Positions 1 to 7,926 of a stretch of 64,000 nt of DNA are shown here, piece after piece. Source of the stretch: Deltaproteobacteria bacterium (GTDB lineage: Bacteria > Myxococcota_A > UBA796 > GCA-2862545); contig SBGP01000066.1 in NCBI GenBank assembly GCA_006226595.1, forward strand, positions 124,001 to 188,000, read 5' to 3'. Numbering within the stretch: the stretch's first letter is position 1; every line of letters starts with the position of its first letter. The position numbers and the translations under genes are program-made. The notes beneath the pieces are model-generated. The model had not been told where the DNA came from, made no database searches, and saw only the letters and a list, made by a program, of their open reading frames with translations.

Positions 1-715
1 GCGCGCCGAGCATGTCGACGGAGACGACGTCACCGGCGAGGTCGAGGGACCACTGCTGCACGCCATCGAAGTCGTAGGCGGCGAGCGCCGCGCCGTTCGT
101 GGTGTACACGACACCGCCCATCGCATCGAGGGCGACCTGGTCGGCGCCGCCGAGCGCGGTGACGGTGCCACTGGCGTCGGCGATCAGCGCCTCGCCGCCG
201 GCGGCGACGGCGACCTTGTCGCTCATGCCGGAGCTCGCGAGGGTCGCGCCCACGCAGCTGGTGTCCGCGATCTGGACGCTGTTGGCGCTGTCGGTGTGGA
301 AGGTCAGGTTGCAGCCCTGGAAGGCGTCGAGCAGGACCACGCCACCCGAGGTGAACCCGGAGTCCTGAAGCGACGGCGCGCTGAAGTCGGGCTCGTAGCC
401 GTCCATCTCCCAGTTCCAGTCGTTCGGCGCGTACACGCGGACGCCGTTCGCGTTCGCGATGAGCGCCTTGCCCTCGTGGGAGTCGGAGACGTGGTCATCC
501 TCTTCCACGACGTCGACGTCTTCCTCGATGGTGGCGTTCTCGGGGTTCACCGCACAGGTGTTCCCGTACATGCCCACCTGTGCGCTGTCATCGTCCGTGA
601 ACTCGAGCCCGCGGGCATCGACGCCGAGGTTCGAGGTGTGGTCGAAGGCGAGGTCGCCCGGGGTGCAGCCGGTGGCGGCAAGCAGCGCGGCGGAGAGCAG
701 GAAAGACGTACGCAT
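1..715 (-). CDS. Putative lipoprotein, truncated by the window edge
   Basis: An open frame of 238 codons runs off the left edge, so the C-terminus is missing. The ATG at 715 follows an AGGAG ribosome site. The product begins MRTSFLLSAALLAATGC, a short signal peptide with a lipobox-like ATGC ending; position -3 is Ala rather than Leu. This predicts an envelope lipoprotein. The mature part is acidic, with an Asp/Glu-rich stretch near residues 58-68. Later come short repeating phrases such as GEALIADASGTVTALGG and GAALAAYDFDGVQQW, which look like blades of a beta-propeller. No catalytic motif is visible and I do not recognise the family. It is divergent from the TPR gene at 888. Confidence 0.75.
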   Translation of the reverse strand, partial: MRTSFLLSAALLAATGCTPGDLAFDHTSNLGVDARGLEFTDDDSAQVGMYGNTCAVNPENATIEEDVDVVEEDDHVSDSHEGKALIANANGVRVYAPNDWNWEMDGYEPDFSAPSLQDSGFTSGGVVLLDAFQGCNLTFHTDSANSVQIADTSCVGATLASSGMSDKVAVAAGGEALIADASGTVTALGGADQVALDAMGGVVYTTNGAALAAYDFDGVQQWSLDLAGDVVSVDMLGA

Positions 716-750
716 GTTGGCTCCTGGGTTCACAGCGAGACCCTGCAGTC

Positions 751-779
751 ATCATGCCAAGGCCCGAAGGCGCTCGCAA
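751..779 (-). promoter_or_regulatory. Candidate sigma-70 type promoter for the left-edge lipoprotein
   Basis: On the minus strand there is a TTGCGA box (774-779), a 17-base spacer and CATGAT (751-756). The start codon at 715 would give a leader of about 30 bases containing AGGAG. This was judged by eye from spacing and similarity to consensus only. Confidence 0.4.
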
Positions 780-887
780 TCAGAATCTGAGGATCCGCGC
801 GGGGTTTCGACCGCGCGATGCACGACATTTCTGTCCCGGTCAGGGTGACGGTGCGATTACCCGCGATGACCGGTTAGCAACACAGGC

Positions 888-1475
888 ATGAACGAACGCC
901 TGCCATGGGTCCTCGCCGTCATTGGCGTGCTGCTGATCAGCGGTCTCGCCTTCAACACGCGCGCCGAGAAGGATTCGGTCGAAGCCGAGGTCGTGTCGCT
1001 GATGACCGAGGCGAAGGTGCTCTACGAAGAGCAGGGCCACGCGACCGATGCTCTCGTCCTCATCGACAAGGCGATCGCGCTCAAGCCGGACACGCAGTCC
1101 CTTCGCCACCGCAAGGCTGAGGTGCTCATCGGTGCTCGACGCGACGAGGAGGCCCTCGATGTACTCCTCGAGGCCCGCGAGCTCGATCCCGAGAACTGGC
1201 AGAGCTACACGCTGCTGATGAAGGTGTGGGGCCGCCTCGACATGTGCGACACGGCGATTGCCGAGGTCGAGCACTACATGGCGAGCCACCCGAACTGGGC
1301 CAAGGCCTACTACGCCCGCGGCTTCTGCCACTACAAGGAGCACCGGTGGGATCTCGCGCTCGCCGACGTCCAGAAGGCGTGTGAGCTCGGACACAAGCCG
1401 GGCTGCGAGATGGCCGACAAGTACGGCAAGCCCGCGAAGATCCTCTCCGTCGAGCGGGAGATGATCCCCCAGTAG
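888..1475 (+). CDS. Membrane-anchored TPR protein
   Basis: 195 residues. Residues 5-21 form one hydrophobic segment (LPWVLAVIGVLLISGLAF) that would act as a signal anchor, leaving the rest outside the cytoplasm. The remainder consists of tetratricopeptide-like helical pairs, for example ALVLIDKAIALKPDTQSLRH, ALDVLLEARELDPENWQSYT and AKAYYARGFCHYKEHRWDLA. TPR domains act as protein-protein scaffolds; no catalytic residues are evident. Cysteines near residues 121, 145, 163 and 170 could form disulfides in the periplasm, which is inference. The gene stands alone between a divergent lipoprotein and a convergent thiolase. The ribosome site before the ATG is weak (CACAGGC). Confidence 0.8.
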   Translation: MNERLPWVLAVIGVLLISGLAFNTRAEKDSVEAEVVSLMTEAKVLYEEQGHATDALVLIDKAIALKPDTQSLRHRKAEVLIGARRDEEALDVLLEARELDPENWQSYTLLMKVWGRLDMCDTAIAEVEHYMASHPNWAKAYYARGFCHYKEHRWDLALADVQKACELGHKPGCEMADKYGKPAKILSVEREMIPQ

Positions 1476-1482
1476 ACGCACG

Positions 1483-1515
1483 ACGCCCCGGCGAGCACGG
1501 GGCTGGCCGGGGCGT
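1483..1515. terminator. Hairpin between convergent genes
   Basis: A perfect 10-base inverted repeat, ACGCCCCGGC (1483-1492) and GCCGGGGCGT (1506-1515), with a 13-base loop lies between the stop codons of the TPR gene and the thiolase gene. No U-tract follows on either strand. It could act as a bidirectional terminator or 3' end stabiliser. Confidence 0.55.
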
Positions 1516-1528
1516 GGGTGCGCGAAGA

Positions 1529-2725
1529 CTACAGGGCTTCGACGATGACCGCGATGCCCTGGCCGCCACCGATGCAGGCGCTGGCGAGGCCGTACTTGTC
1601 GCCGCGGCGACGAAGCTCGTGGATGATGGTCGCGGTGATGCGCGCGCCAGAAGCGCCGAGCGGATGGGCCTGAGCGATGGCGCCGCCATTCACGTTGGTG
1701 ATCGAGCGGTCGAGTCCGAGCTCCTTCTCGACGGCGATGTACTGCGGAGCGAAGGCCTCGTTGACCTCGACCAGCGCCATATCGTCGAGGCCGAGTCCGG
1801 ACTGCTCGAAGGCGCGGCGGGCTGCCGGCGCGGGGCCGATGCCCATGATGTTCGGGTCGCAGCCGGCGACGCCCCAGCCGACCAGGCGAGCGATCGGCTG
1901 CAGACCGCGCTGCTCGGCCCACTTGGCGTCGGCGACGATCAGCGAGGCCGCGCCGTCACCGATGCCGGAAGCGGAGCCTGCGGTGACCAGGCCGTCCTTC
2001 TTGAACACGGGCTTGAGCGCCGCGAGGCCCTCGAGGGTCGCCGCACGGGGGTGCTCGTCGACCTTGAACTCGACGGTGCCCTTGCGGGTCTTGAGTTCGA
2101 CCGGGACGATCTCGTCGTCAAAGCGGCCGGCCTCGTTCGCCGCGGCCCAGCGCTCCTGGGACAAGAGCGAGTACGCGTCGGACTCTTCGCGGGAGATGTC
2201 GTACTTCTCGGCGAGGTTCTCGGCGGTCATCGCCATCGGCAGGCTGGTGTAGCTGTCGGTCAGGCACTCCCAGAGGGAGTCGACCATCTTCGGCGGGCGG
2301 CCGAAGCGGGCGGCGCCGTCGCGCATGCCGTACATCACGTGCGGAGCCTGGCTCATGGACTCGGTGCCACCGCAGAGCACTGCGTTGGCCTGGCCGGTGA
2401 GGATCTGCTCGGCCGCGGAGACCACGGCCTGGAAGCCCGAGCCGCACAGACGGTTCAGCGTGATCGCGGGCACGTGGTTCGGCGTACCGGCGCGCAGGCC
2501 GACGTGGCGCGCCAGGTAGATCGCGTCGGACGCGGTCTGGAGCACGTTTCCGTAGATCACGTGGTCGATGTCCTCACCGGAGATGCCCGCGCGCTCGAGG
2601 GCGGCGGTGGCCGTGGGCACGGCGAGGTCGGTGGCGGACAGGCCCTTCAGCGAACCCGAGAAGGTGCCGAAGGCGGTGCGAACGCCAGAGAGGATGACGA
2701 TCTCGCGGTTCTTGACGTCGAGCAT
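1529..2725 (-). CDS. Acetyl-CoA C-acetyltransferase (thiolase)
   Basis: 398 residues, the usual thiolase length. Thiolases condense two acetyl-CoA to acetoacetyl-CoA, or run the reverse cleavage. The three catalytic positions are visible: the acyl-enzyme Cys94 in LCGSGFQAV, His354 in AQAHPLGASG, and Cys384 in CIGGGQG. The ATG follows GGAG. The gene is 49 bases downstream of the isopropylmalate-dehydrogenase-like gene on the same strand and a few kb from the mevalonate operon. It could therefore supply acetoacetyl-CoA for HMG-CoA synthesis. A role in fatty-acid or polyhydroxybutyrate metabolism is equally possible from sequence alone. Confidence 0.93.
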   Translation of the reverse strand: MLDVKNREIVILSGVRTAFGTFSGSLKGLSATDLAVPTATAALERAGISGEDIDHVIYGNVLQTASDAIYLARHVGLRAGTPNHVPAITLNRLCGSGFQAVVSAAEQILTGQANAVLCGGTESMSQAPHVMYGMRDGAARFGRPPKMVDSLWECLTDSYTSLPMAMTAENLAEKYDISREESDAYSLLSQERWAAANEAGRFDDEIVPVELKTRKGTVEFKVDEHPRAATLEGLAALKPVFKKDGLVTAGSASGIGDGAASLIVADAKWAEQRGLQPIARLVGWGVAGCDPNIMGIGPAPAARRAFEQSGLGLDDMALVEVNEAFAPQYIAVEKELGLDRSITNVNGGAIAQAHPLGASGARITATIIHELRRRGDKYGLASACIGGGQGIAVIVEAL

Positions 2726-2774
2726 GGGATCTCCAGGTGGAAAAGACTGAAAGATGGGCGCGGATGCGGCCGCG

Positions 2775-3833
2775 TCAACCCAGGAAGGCGATGACCGCGT
2801 CGATCACGGCGTCGGTGCCGAGCTCGCCGCCGAGCTCGCGCGTGACGTGCTGATGCTCGAGGCAGTGGGCGACGGCGTCCTTGAGGGACTCGTGGTGCTC
2901 GGGGTAGCCGAGGTGCTCGAGCAGCATGCCGAGCGAGAGCACGGCCGCCAGCGGGTTGGCGATGCCCTGGCCGGCGATGTCCGGCGCGGAGCCGTGCACC
3001 GGCTCGAACAGCGAAACCTGGCCGGGGTGGATGTTGCCGCTCGCCGCGAGGCCGATGCCGCCCTGAATCTGGGCGCCCAGGTCGGTGATGATGTCGCCGA
3101 ACAGGTTGTTGGTGACGATGACCTCGAAGCGCTCGGGGCACCGCACCAGCTCCATCGCCAGCACGTCCACGTAGAGGTGGAAGGGCTCGATGTGCGGGTA
3201 CTCGGCGGCGACCTCCTTGAACGTGCGCTGCCACAGGTCGTGGCCATGCCGCATGGCGTTTGACTTGTCGCTCATGCACACCGACTTCTTGCCGCGCGCG
3301 TCGGCGTACTCGAAGGCCGCGCGGATGATGCGCTCGACGCCCTTGCGGGTGTTGATCTCGGCCTCGATGGCGACCTCGTCCGGCGTGTCGCGCTTGAACT
3401 GGCCGCCGACGCCCGTGTACAGGCCCTCGGTGTTCTCGCGGAACACCATGATGTCGATGTCGTCCGGGCCCTTGTCCTTGAGCGGGCAATAGCGCGGGTC
3501 GAGGAGCTTGATCGGACGGAGGTTGATGAACAGGTCGAGCTGGAAGCGCGAGCCGAGGAGGATGTCCTTGGCGTGCACGTTCGACTTCACCCGCGGGTCG
3601 CCGAGGGCGCCGAGGAAGATCGCGCCGAACTCGTCGCGGAAGCGGTCCATCAGCTCGGCCGGCATGGTGGTGCCGTCCCTGAGGTAACGCTCGGCGCCGA
3701 GGTCGAAGACCTCGCGCTCGATGCCCATACCGTGCTTGGCCTCGAGGTGGTCGAGCACGCGCAGGGCAGCGGGAACGACTTCCTGGCCAATGCCGTCGCC
3801 GGCGATGACCGCAATCTTCTGGTGGGGGCGCAT
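2775..3833 (-). CDS. Isocitrate/isopropylmalate dehydrogenase family protein, probably 3-isopropylmalate dehydrogenase
   Basis: 352 residues. The family oxidatively decarboxylates a 2-hydroxyacid using NAD(P) and a divalent metal. Seen in the sequence: the N-terminal AGDGIGQEVVP motif, the substrate-loop phrase DLFINLRPIKLL, FRENTEGLYTGVGG, the Lys/Asn region SDKSNAMRHGHDLW, and the metal-binding stretch VIVTNNLFGDIITDLGA followed by EPVHGSAPDIAGQGIANP. The substrate-specificity loop (SNVHAKDILLGSRFQLDL) is not a textbook LeuB sequence, so tartrate/D-malate or homoisocitrate activity cannot be excluded. No leuC or leuD is nearby. The ATG is preceded by GGAGA. Confidence 0.8.
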   Translation of the reverse strand: MRPHQKIAVIAGDGIGQEVVPAALRVLDHLEAKHGMGIEREVFDLGAERYLRDGTTMPAELMDRFRDEFGAIFLGALGDPRVKSNVHAKDILLGSRFQLDLFINLRPIKLLDPRYCPLKDKGPDDIDIMVFRENTEGLYTGVGGQFKRDTPDEVAIEAEINTRKGVERIIRAAFEYADARGKKSVCMSDKSNAMRHGHDLWQRTFKEVAAEYPHIEPFHLYVDVLAMELVRCPERFEVIVTNNLFGDIITDLGAQIQGGIGLAASGNIHPGQVSLFEPVHGSAPDIAGQGIANPLAAVLSLGMLLEHLGYPEHHESLKDAVAHCLEHQHVTRELGGELGTDAVIDAVIAFLG

Positions 3834-3892
3834 GGGCAGTCTCCGGGAAAGGGGACGGCCTTAACGCGCTCTGCCCGGGCGTGGGACGGCGA

Positions 3893-4141
3893 TCAGCGGT
3901 CGCGCAGCTGGGCTCGGAGGGCCACGTCGAGAAGGGCCAGCTCGAGGGGTTTGGTGAGGAAGTCGTTCATGCCGCTTCCCAGGCACTCCTCGCGCTCTTC
4001 CGACGTCACGCTCGCGGTGACGGCGAGGATCGGGCGGTCGTAGCCTCGGCCCCGCAGCTCGCGCGCTGTCGCGGCGCCGTCGAGGCCCGGTATGCGGTAG
4101 TCCATCCACACGAGGTCGGCCTGGTCCGAGCGCGACAGGCC
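3893..4141 (-). pseudogene. Remnant of a response-regulator receiver domain
   Basis: Only the second half of a receiver domain is present. The frame reads LSRSDQADLVWMDYRIPGLDG, with the phospho-acceptor Asp in WMD, then PILAVTASVTSEE (conserved Thr/Ala switch region) and GMNDFLTKPLE (conserved Lys in KP). The N-terminal strand with its acidic pair and about 30 residues are missing, because the frame runs directly into the stop codon of the IPP isomerase gene. The wording resembles the receiver at the end of hybrid histidine kinases. It is best read as a broken gene, with the deletion joint between about 4141 and 4180. A GTG at 4111 could start a 72-residue product, but that would lack half the fold. 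Confidence 0.7.
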
Positions 4142-4179
4142 CCGATGGGTCGCGGCGCATCCTCGAGGGGAGCGAGGGC

Positions 4180-5238
4180 CTAGCGTCGCGTGGTCAGCGA
4201 GCTGCCGGCGGGAACCCAGCGGAGCAAGCGCTCACCGAGGATCACCGGCTTGGCTCGCAGTTCCTCCGCGTTCTTCGCGCCGGCGAGCAGCAGGGCGATG
4301 CGGATCTCGGTGGCGATCTGATCGGCCATCGCGCTGGCCGCGTCGCGGCCGCCGTCGTTCCACGCCATCAGGTACGGCCGGGCCATGCCGCCCGCAGTGG
4401 CGCCGAGGGCGAGGGCTCGCGCGATGTCCAGCCCGTGCCGCATGCCGCCGGTGGCGATGACGTCGAGCGGCAGGTCCGCGAGCTGCGCGACGCTGCCGGC
4501 GGTGGGGATGCCCCAGTCCCAGAACAGCTCACCGAGCGAGCGGGTGCGGGCGCGGGCGCGCAGGGTCTCGACCCCGACCCAGCTCGTGCCCCCGGCGCCG
4601 GAGACATCGACGGTGCCGATGCCGGCGCGCACGAGGCGCTCGCCGACGCTCCGGGACAGGCCGCAGCCCGTCTCCTTGGCGATCACCGGCACGTCGAGCT
4701 CCTCGGCGAGGCGCTGCAGCGTGTCGAGACCTCCGCGGAAGTCGTCGTCGCCCTCGGGCTGCACGACCTCTTGTGCCGGGTTCAGGTGCACGCACAGGGC
4801 GTCGCAGCCAGCGGTGCCGAGCATCGCTCGAAGGGCCTCGATGCTCGCGTCTCGGGCCTGGACCACGCCGATGTTGCCAAACACCACGGCGTTCGGGGCC
4901 ACGTCTCGGACGAGGTAGCCGGTGGTGTCGCCGTCCTCGAGGAGCGGACGCATCGAGCCGAAGCCGAAGGCGATGCCGTGCTCCTCGGCGACGCTGGCGA
5001 GGTCCTTGTTCACGGCCTCCGCCCGGTCGACGCCACCGGTCATCGCGGCAATCACCATGGGCGCGCGCAGCACCTTTCCGACGAGCCGGGTCGACAGATC
5101 GACCTCGGACACCGCCATCTCGGGCAGCGAGTCGTGCACGAGCTCGACCTCGTCGAACAAGGTGCCCTTGCCCTTGAACGCGACGTCGTCGGTGGCACAC
5201 AGGTCGAGGTGCTCGCCCTTGCGGGAGGAGTGGCTCAT
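4180..5238 (-). CDS. fni: Type 2 isopentenyl-diphosphate delta-isomerase
   Basis: 352 residues. FMN- and NADPH-dependent enzyme that interconverts IPP and DMAPP. Visible family signatures are MVIAAMTGG near the N-terminus, FGFGSMRPLLED, the substrate/Mg motif VHLNPAQEVVQPEGDDDF, AKETGCGLS, the glycine-rich GAGGTSWVGVE, and ATGGMRHGLDIARALALGA for FMN phosphate binding. The ATG at 5238 overlaps the stop of the upstream kinase gene by four bases (ATGA). A longer frame extends upstream but lies inside that kinase gene. This is the last intact gene of the mevalonate operon and makes the DMAPP needed as prenyl starter. Confidence 0.93.
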   Translation of the reverse strand: MSHSSRKGEHLDLCATDDVAFKGKGTLFDEVELVHDSLPEMAVSEVDLSTRLVGKVLRAPMVIAAMTGGVDRAEAVNKDLASVAEEHGIAFGFGSMRPLLEDGDTTGYLVRDVAPNAVVFGNIGVVQARDASIEALRAMLGTAGCDALCVHLNPAQEVVQPEGDDDFRGGLDTLQRLAEELDVPVIAKETGCGLSRSVGERLVRAGIGTVDVSGAGGTSWVGVETLRARARTRSLGELFWDWGIPTAGSVAQLADLPLDVIATGGMRHGLDIARALALGATAGGMARPYLMAWNDGGRDAASAMADQIATEIRIALLLAGAKNAEELRAKPVILGERLLRWVPAGSSLTTRR

Positions 5239-6116
5239 GCGGTCTCCACGGGCACCTCGGCGACGCCGGGTGCAAGCGCTACCGGTATCACCGTGAACCC
5301 GGCGCGGGCGACGGCCACGCGGAAGTCGCGGTTCGCGACAGGGTCCTCGACAAGCGCGACCACGCAGTCCCCACCGCCGGCGCCGGAAGGCTTGGCGGCG
5401 CCGCCGTGTGCTCTTGCAAGGCGGACAATGTGCTCGATGGCGAGCGTCGAGTAGGCGACCCCGGCGCTGCGTGCCATGGCGGTGAGCAGCTCCCAGGCCG
5501 CATCGAGCATCGCAACAGGCTGGTGCGCGAACGCATCCACGATCGCCGCGCTGGTCTCCGCGAAGTCCGTGCGGTTCGCCTCGTCCCACGCCTTGTACCG
5601 CTCGACGCGCGGTCCGGTCTTCGCGCTCTGTCCTGTCCAGATCACGATGGGCGAGGGGACGCCCGCCACCGGGGTGGCCGCGGTCGGGGAGAAGCGAAGC
5701 ACGCCGCCGAAGGACGAGGCGGCCACATCGATGCCCGAGCCCGAGCCCTGGACCTGGTGGTGGAGCGAGAAGGCCTCCGCGAACACCTCGCTCGGGTCGA
5801 TGCGATCGCGCGTCAGCGCATGCACGGCGGCCACACCGACGACGGTGGCTGCCGCCGAACCCCCGAAGCCAGCCTTGGTCTCGGTCGGAGCGGGGTTCGC
5901 ATCCGAGAACGCGTAGCGTCCGGCGGGCGCGTCGTGCAGCGCTGCGCGGGCGAAGCGGTCGTCGTCGCCCGGGGTCAGGATCTCGACCCTCGGTGCCGGG
6001 GTCACCTCGACCTGTACCCCTCGGTTCACCGCCGCGACCAGAGCGGGAGCGCCGTCGAGCACCGCGTACTCGCCGACGAGCACGAGCTTTCCGGGGGCGA
6101 GGAAGCGCCGCCTCAT
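5235..6116 (-). CDS. Phosphomevalonate kinase (GHMP kinase family)
   Basis: 293 residues. It would phosphorylate mevalonate 5-phosphate to the diphosphate. GHMP motifs are in order: the N-terminal APGKLVLVGEYAVLDG, the ATP loop GFGGSAAATVVG (slightly altered from the usual GLGSSAA), a substrate region HHQVQGSGSGIDVAASSFGG, and the C-terminal KPSGAGGGDCVVAL. GEYAVLDG and GSGIDVAAS fit phosphomevalonate kinase better than mevalonate kinase, and the operon already has clear mevalonate kinase and decarboxylase genes. It overlaps both neighbours by four bases, which implies translational coupling. Confidence 0.88.
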   Translation of the reverse strand: MRRRFLAPGKLVLVGEYAVLDGAPALVAAVNRGVQVEVTPAPRVEILTPGDDDRFARAALHDAPAGRYAFSDANPAPTETKAGFGGSAAATVVGVAAVHALTRDRIDPSEVFAEAFSLHHQVQGSGSGIDVAASSFGGVLRFSPTAATPVAGVPSPIVIWTGQSAKTGPRVERYKAWDEANRTDFAETSAAIVDAFAHQPVAMLDAAWELLTAMARSAGVAYSTLAIEHIVRLARAHGGAAKPSGAGGGDCVVALVEDPVANRDFRVAVARAGFTVIPVALAPGVAEVPVETA

Positions 6117-7066
6117 GACAGCGTCGGGGCCGGGCCGGGACCGAGTCGCTCGACTCGCTCCACGTGCGGTGCGAGCGCTGCCGCCACGCGATCGGCGTCC
6201 CCGGGGGCGCACAGCACCTTCACGTTGGGGCCGGCGTCCATCGTCAGCCACGCGCCGACGCCTTGCTCTCGCAGCGCGTGCACGGCGTGGATGCACGCCA
6301 GCGTACCGGGCTGCCAGTAGTTCACCATCGGCCGTGCGGTGTGCATCGTGGCGTGCATCTTGAAGGTCGACGACTCCATGACCTCGCCCAGGCGCGGCAG
6401 ATCGCGCGCGCGCACCGCGGCCTCGGCCTCGTCCACGTCGGCCTCGGAGGTCGCGAGCCACTCGCCGTAGTACGGCGACGTGTCCCGGGTGCGCTCCATG
6501 GCGGCCGTGCTGCCGATGGGCTTGGGACCCGAGGCAACGACCGCGACGAGCATGCGCAGGTCCCAGTGCTCGGGGCCGGCCAGGGGGGTGCCGTGGCTGT
6601 CGCTGCCGTCGTCGGCCTCACCCTTGCGCCAGGTGACGAAGCCGCCCCACAGGCTGCGGCAGGCGGAACCCGAGCCTCGACGGGCCCACGCGGACAGGGC
6701 CTCGGTGGACAGATCCAGCCCGCCAGCATGCGCCGCGGCCAGGGTCAGCGCCGCGAAGCCCGAGGCGCTGGAGGCCAGGCCTGCACCGGTCGGGAACGAG
6801 TTGTGGGTGTCGATGCGCACCGGGTCCCGACCTGGGAGCAGCTCGTCGACGAAGGACAGGGCGCGAGCGGCGAACTTCGGTGCCGCGGGCTCGCCTGCGA
6901 TGTACACGCCATCGGCCTCGGCAGGGGTCACCGTCGTCTCGGTCCAGAAGCGGTCCAGCGTCAGTGACAGCGACGACACGGCGGGCAGGTTGAGCGCGGT
7001 GTCCCGCTTGCCCCAGTACTTGACCAGGGCGATGTTCGCGTGGGCGCGGGCGGTAGCGGTGTTCAC
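6113..7066 (-). CDS. mvaD: Diphosphomevalonate decarboxylase
   Basis: 317 residues. ATP-dependent decarboxylation of mevalonate 5-diphosphate to isopentenyl diphosphate. Characteristic phrases are NIALVKYWGKRD at the N-terminus, the phosphate-binding loop PTGAGLASSASGFAAL, RRGSGSACRSLWGGFVTW, and TMDAGPNVKV near the C-terminus, which is where this family has its final active-site segment. The start is GTG at 7066, inside a GTGA overlap with the mevalonate kinase stop. The length fits the family (about 310-330 residues). Confidence 0.95.
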   Translation of the reverse strand: MNTATARAHANIALVKYWGKRDTALNLPAVSSLSLTLDRFWTETTVTPAEADGVYIAGEPAAPKFAARALSFVDELLPGRDPVRIDTHNSFPTGAGLASSASGFAALTLAAAHAGGLDLSTEALSAWARRGSGSACRSLWGGFVTWRKGEADDGSDSHGTPLAGPEHWDLRMLVAVVASGPKPIGSTAAMERTRDTSPYYGEWLATSEADVDEAEAAVRARDLPRLGEVMESSTFKMHATMHTARPMVNYWQPGTLACIHAVHALREQGVGAWLTMDAGPNVKVLCAPGDADRVAAALAPHVERVERLGPGPAPTLS

Positions 7067-7926
7067 GCGCGACCTCCGAGGGTGACGAGGTGGGCGGGGA
7101 TGCGTCGCGCAGCGGCGGCGTCGAGGAGCGGCTGGGGGTCTTCGACGAGCGCGAGCACCACGCCGCCACCTCCCGCACCCGAGAGCTTGGCGCCGAGCGC
7201 ACCGTGGGCGAGGGCGAGTTCCACGAGCTCGTCGAGGCGGGCGTTGGACACGCCGAGCTCGGCGAGCAGCCGGTGGTTTCGCGTGAGCAGGGGGCCGAGG
7301 CTCGCGGGGTCGTCGAGCTTCGCCTCGATCTCCGCGGTCAGCGCGCCGATGGCATCAAGGGTCGGCTGGTTGCCGGGATGTCGGCTGCGCACGCCGGCGA
7401 CGAGGGCTGCGGTGTCGCCGGCCTCGCCGGACTCGAGCACGACCAGGGTGCACGACGGCGGCGTCAGGTGGCGGATCTTCGGCGGGTCGCCGCGCTCGAA
7501 GCGAATGGCGCCCCCGTACGCGGCGACGGTGTTGTCCAGACCCGACGGCGTGCCGTGAAACACCTTCTCCAGCTCCAGGGAGCGGGTGAACTCGCGATCC
7601 GGCGTCAGAGCGCGGCCTTCGAGTGCCGCATGCGCGCGTACCAATGCGACGGACAGGGCTGCGGAGCTGCCCATGCCGCACCCGATGGGAAGATCACTCG
7701 ACACGCGCACGCACAGACCTTCGGCGGGAAGGGCGGCGCGCACAGCGGCGAGCAAGCGGTCGTCCGCCGGCTCGCTCGCGACGTGCGTCTCGCCATCGAC
7801 GGGCTCGAGGCGCACGGTAGTCCCGAGGTCCAGGCCGACGGCGATCGCCGGAAAGCCGTACACGACGGCGTGCTCTCCGGTAAGGATGAGCTTGCCTCCT
7901 GCGAAGCCGACCGCCGGCTCGGTCAT
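7063..7926 (-). CDS. mvk: Mevalonate kinase
   Basis: 287 residues. Phosphorylates mevalonate at the 5-hydroxyl. GHMP kinase motifs: GGKLILTGEHAVVYG at residues 10-24, the ATP-binding PIGCGMGSSAALSVAL, the substrate region FHGTPSGLDNTVAAYGG (Asp expected as catalytic base), and KLSGAGGGGVVLAL near the C-terminus. EHAVVYG and PSGLDN are typical of mevalonate kinase. The ATG at 7926 overlaps the HMG-CoA reductase stop by four bases. Confidence 0.95.
   Translation of the reverse strand: MTEPAVGFAGGKLILTGEHAVVYGFPAIAVGLDLGTTVRLEPVDGETHVASEPADDRLLAAVRAALPAEGLCVRVSSDLPIGCGMGSSAALSVALVRAHAALEGRALTPDREFTRSLELEKVFHGTPSGLDNTVAAYGGAIRFERGDPPKIRHLTPPSCTLVVLESGEAGDTAALVAGVRSRHPGNQPTLDAIGALTAEIEAKLDDPASLGPLLTRNHRLLAELGVSNARLDELVELALAHGALGAKLSGAGGGGVVLALVEDPQPLLDAAAARRIPAHLVTLGGRA

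Noticed and set aside
5239-5589. Upstream in-frame extension of the IPP isomerase gene
   Set aside because: The added residues are Arg/Gly/Cys-rich shadow sequence of the phosphomevalonate kinase gene; the internal ATG at 5238 has the ATGA overlap and the correct N-terminus.
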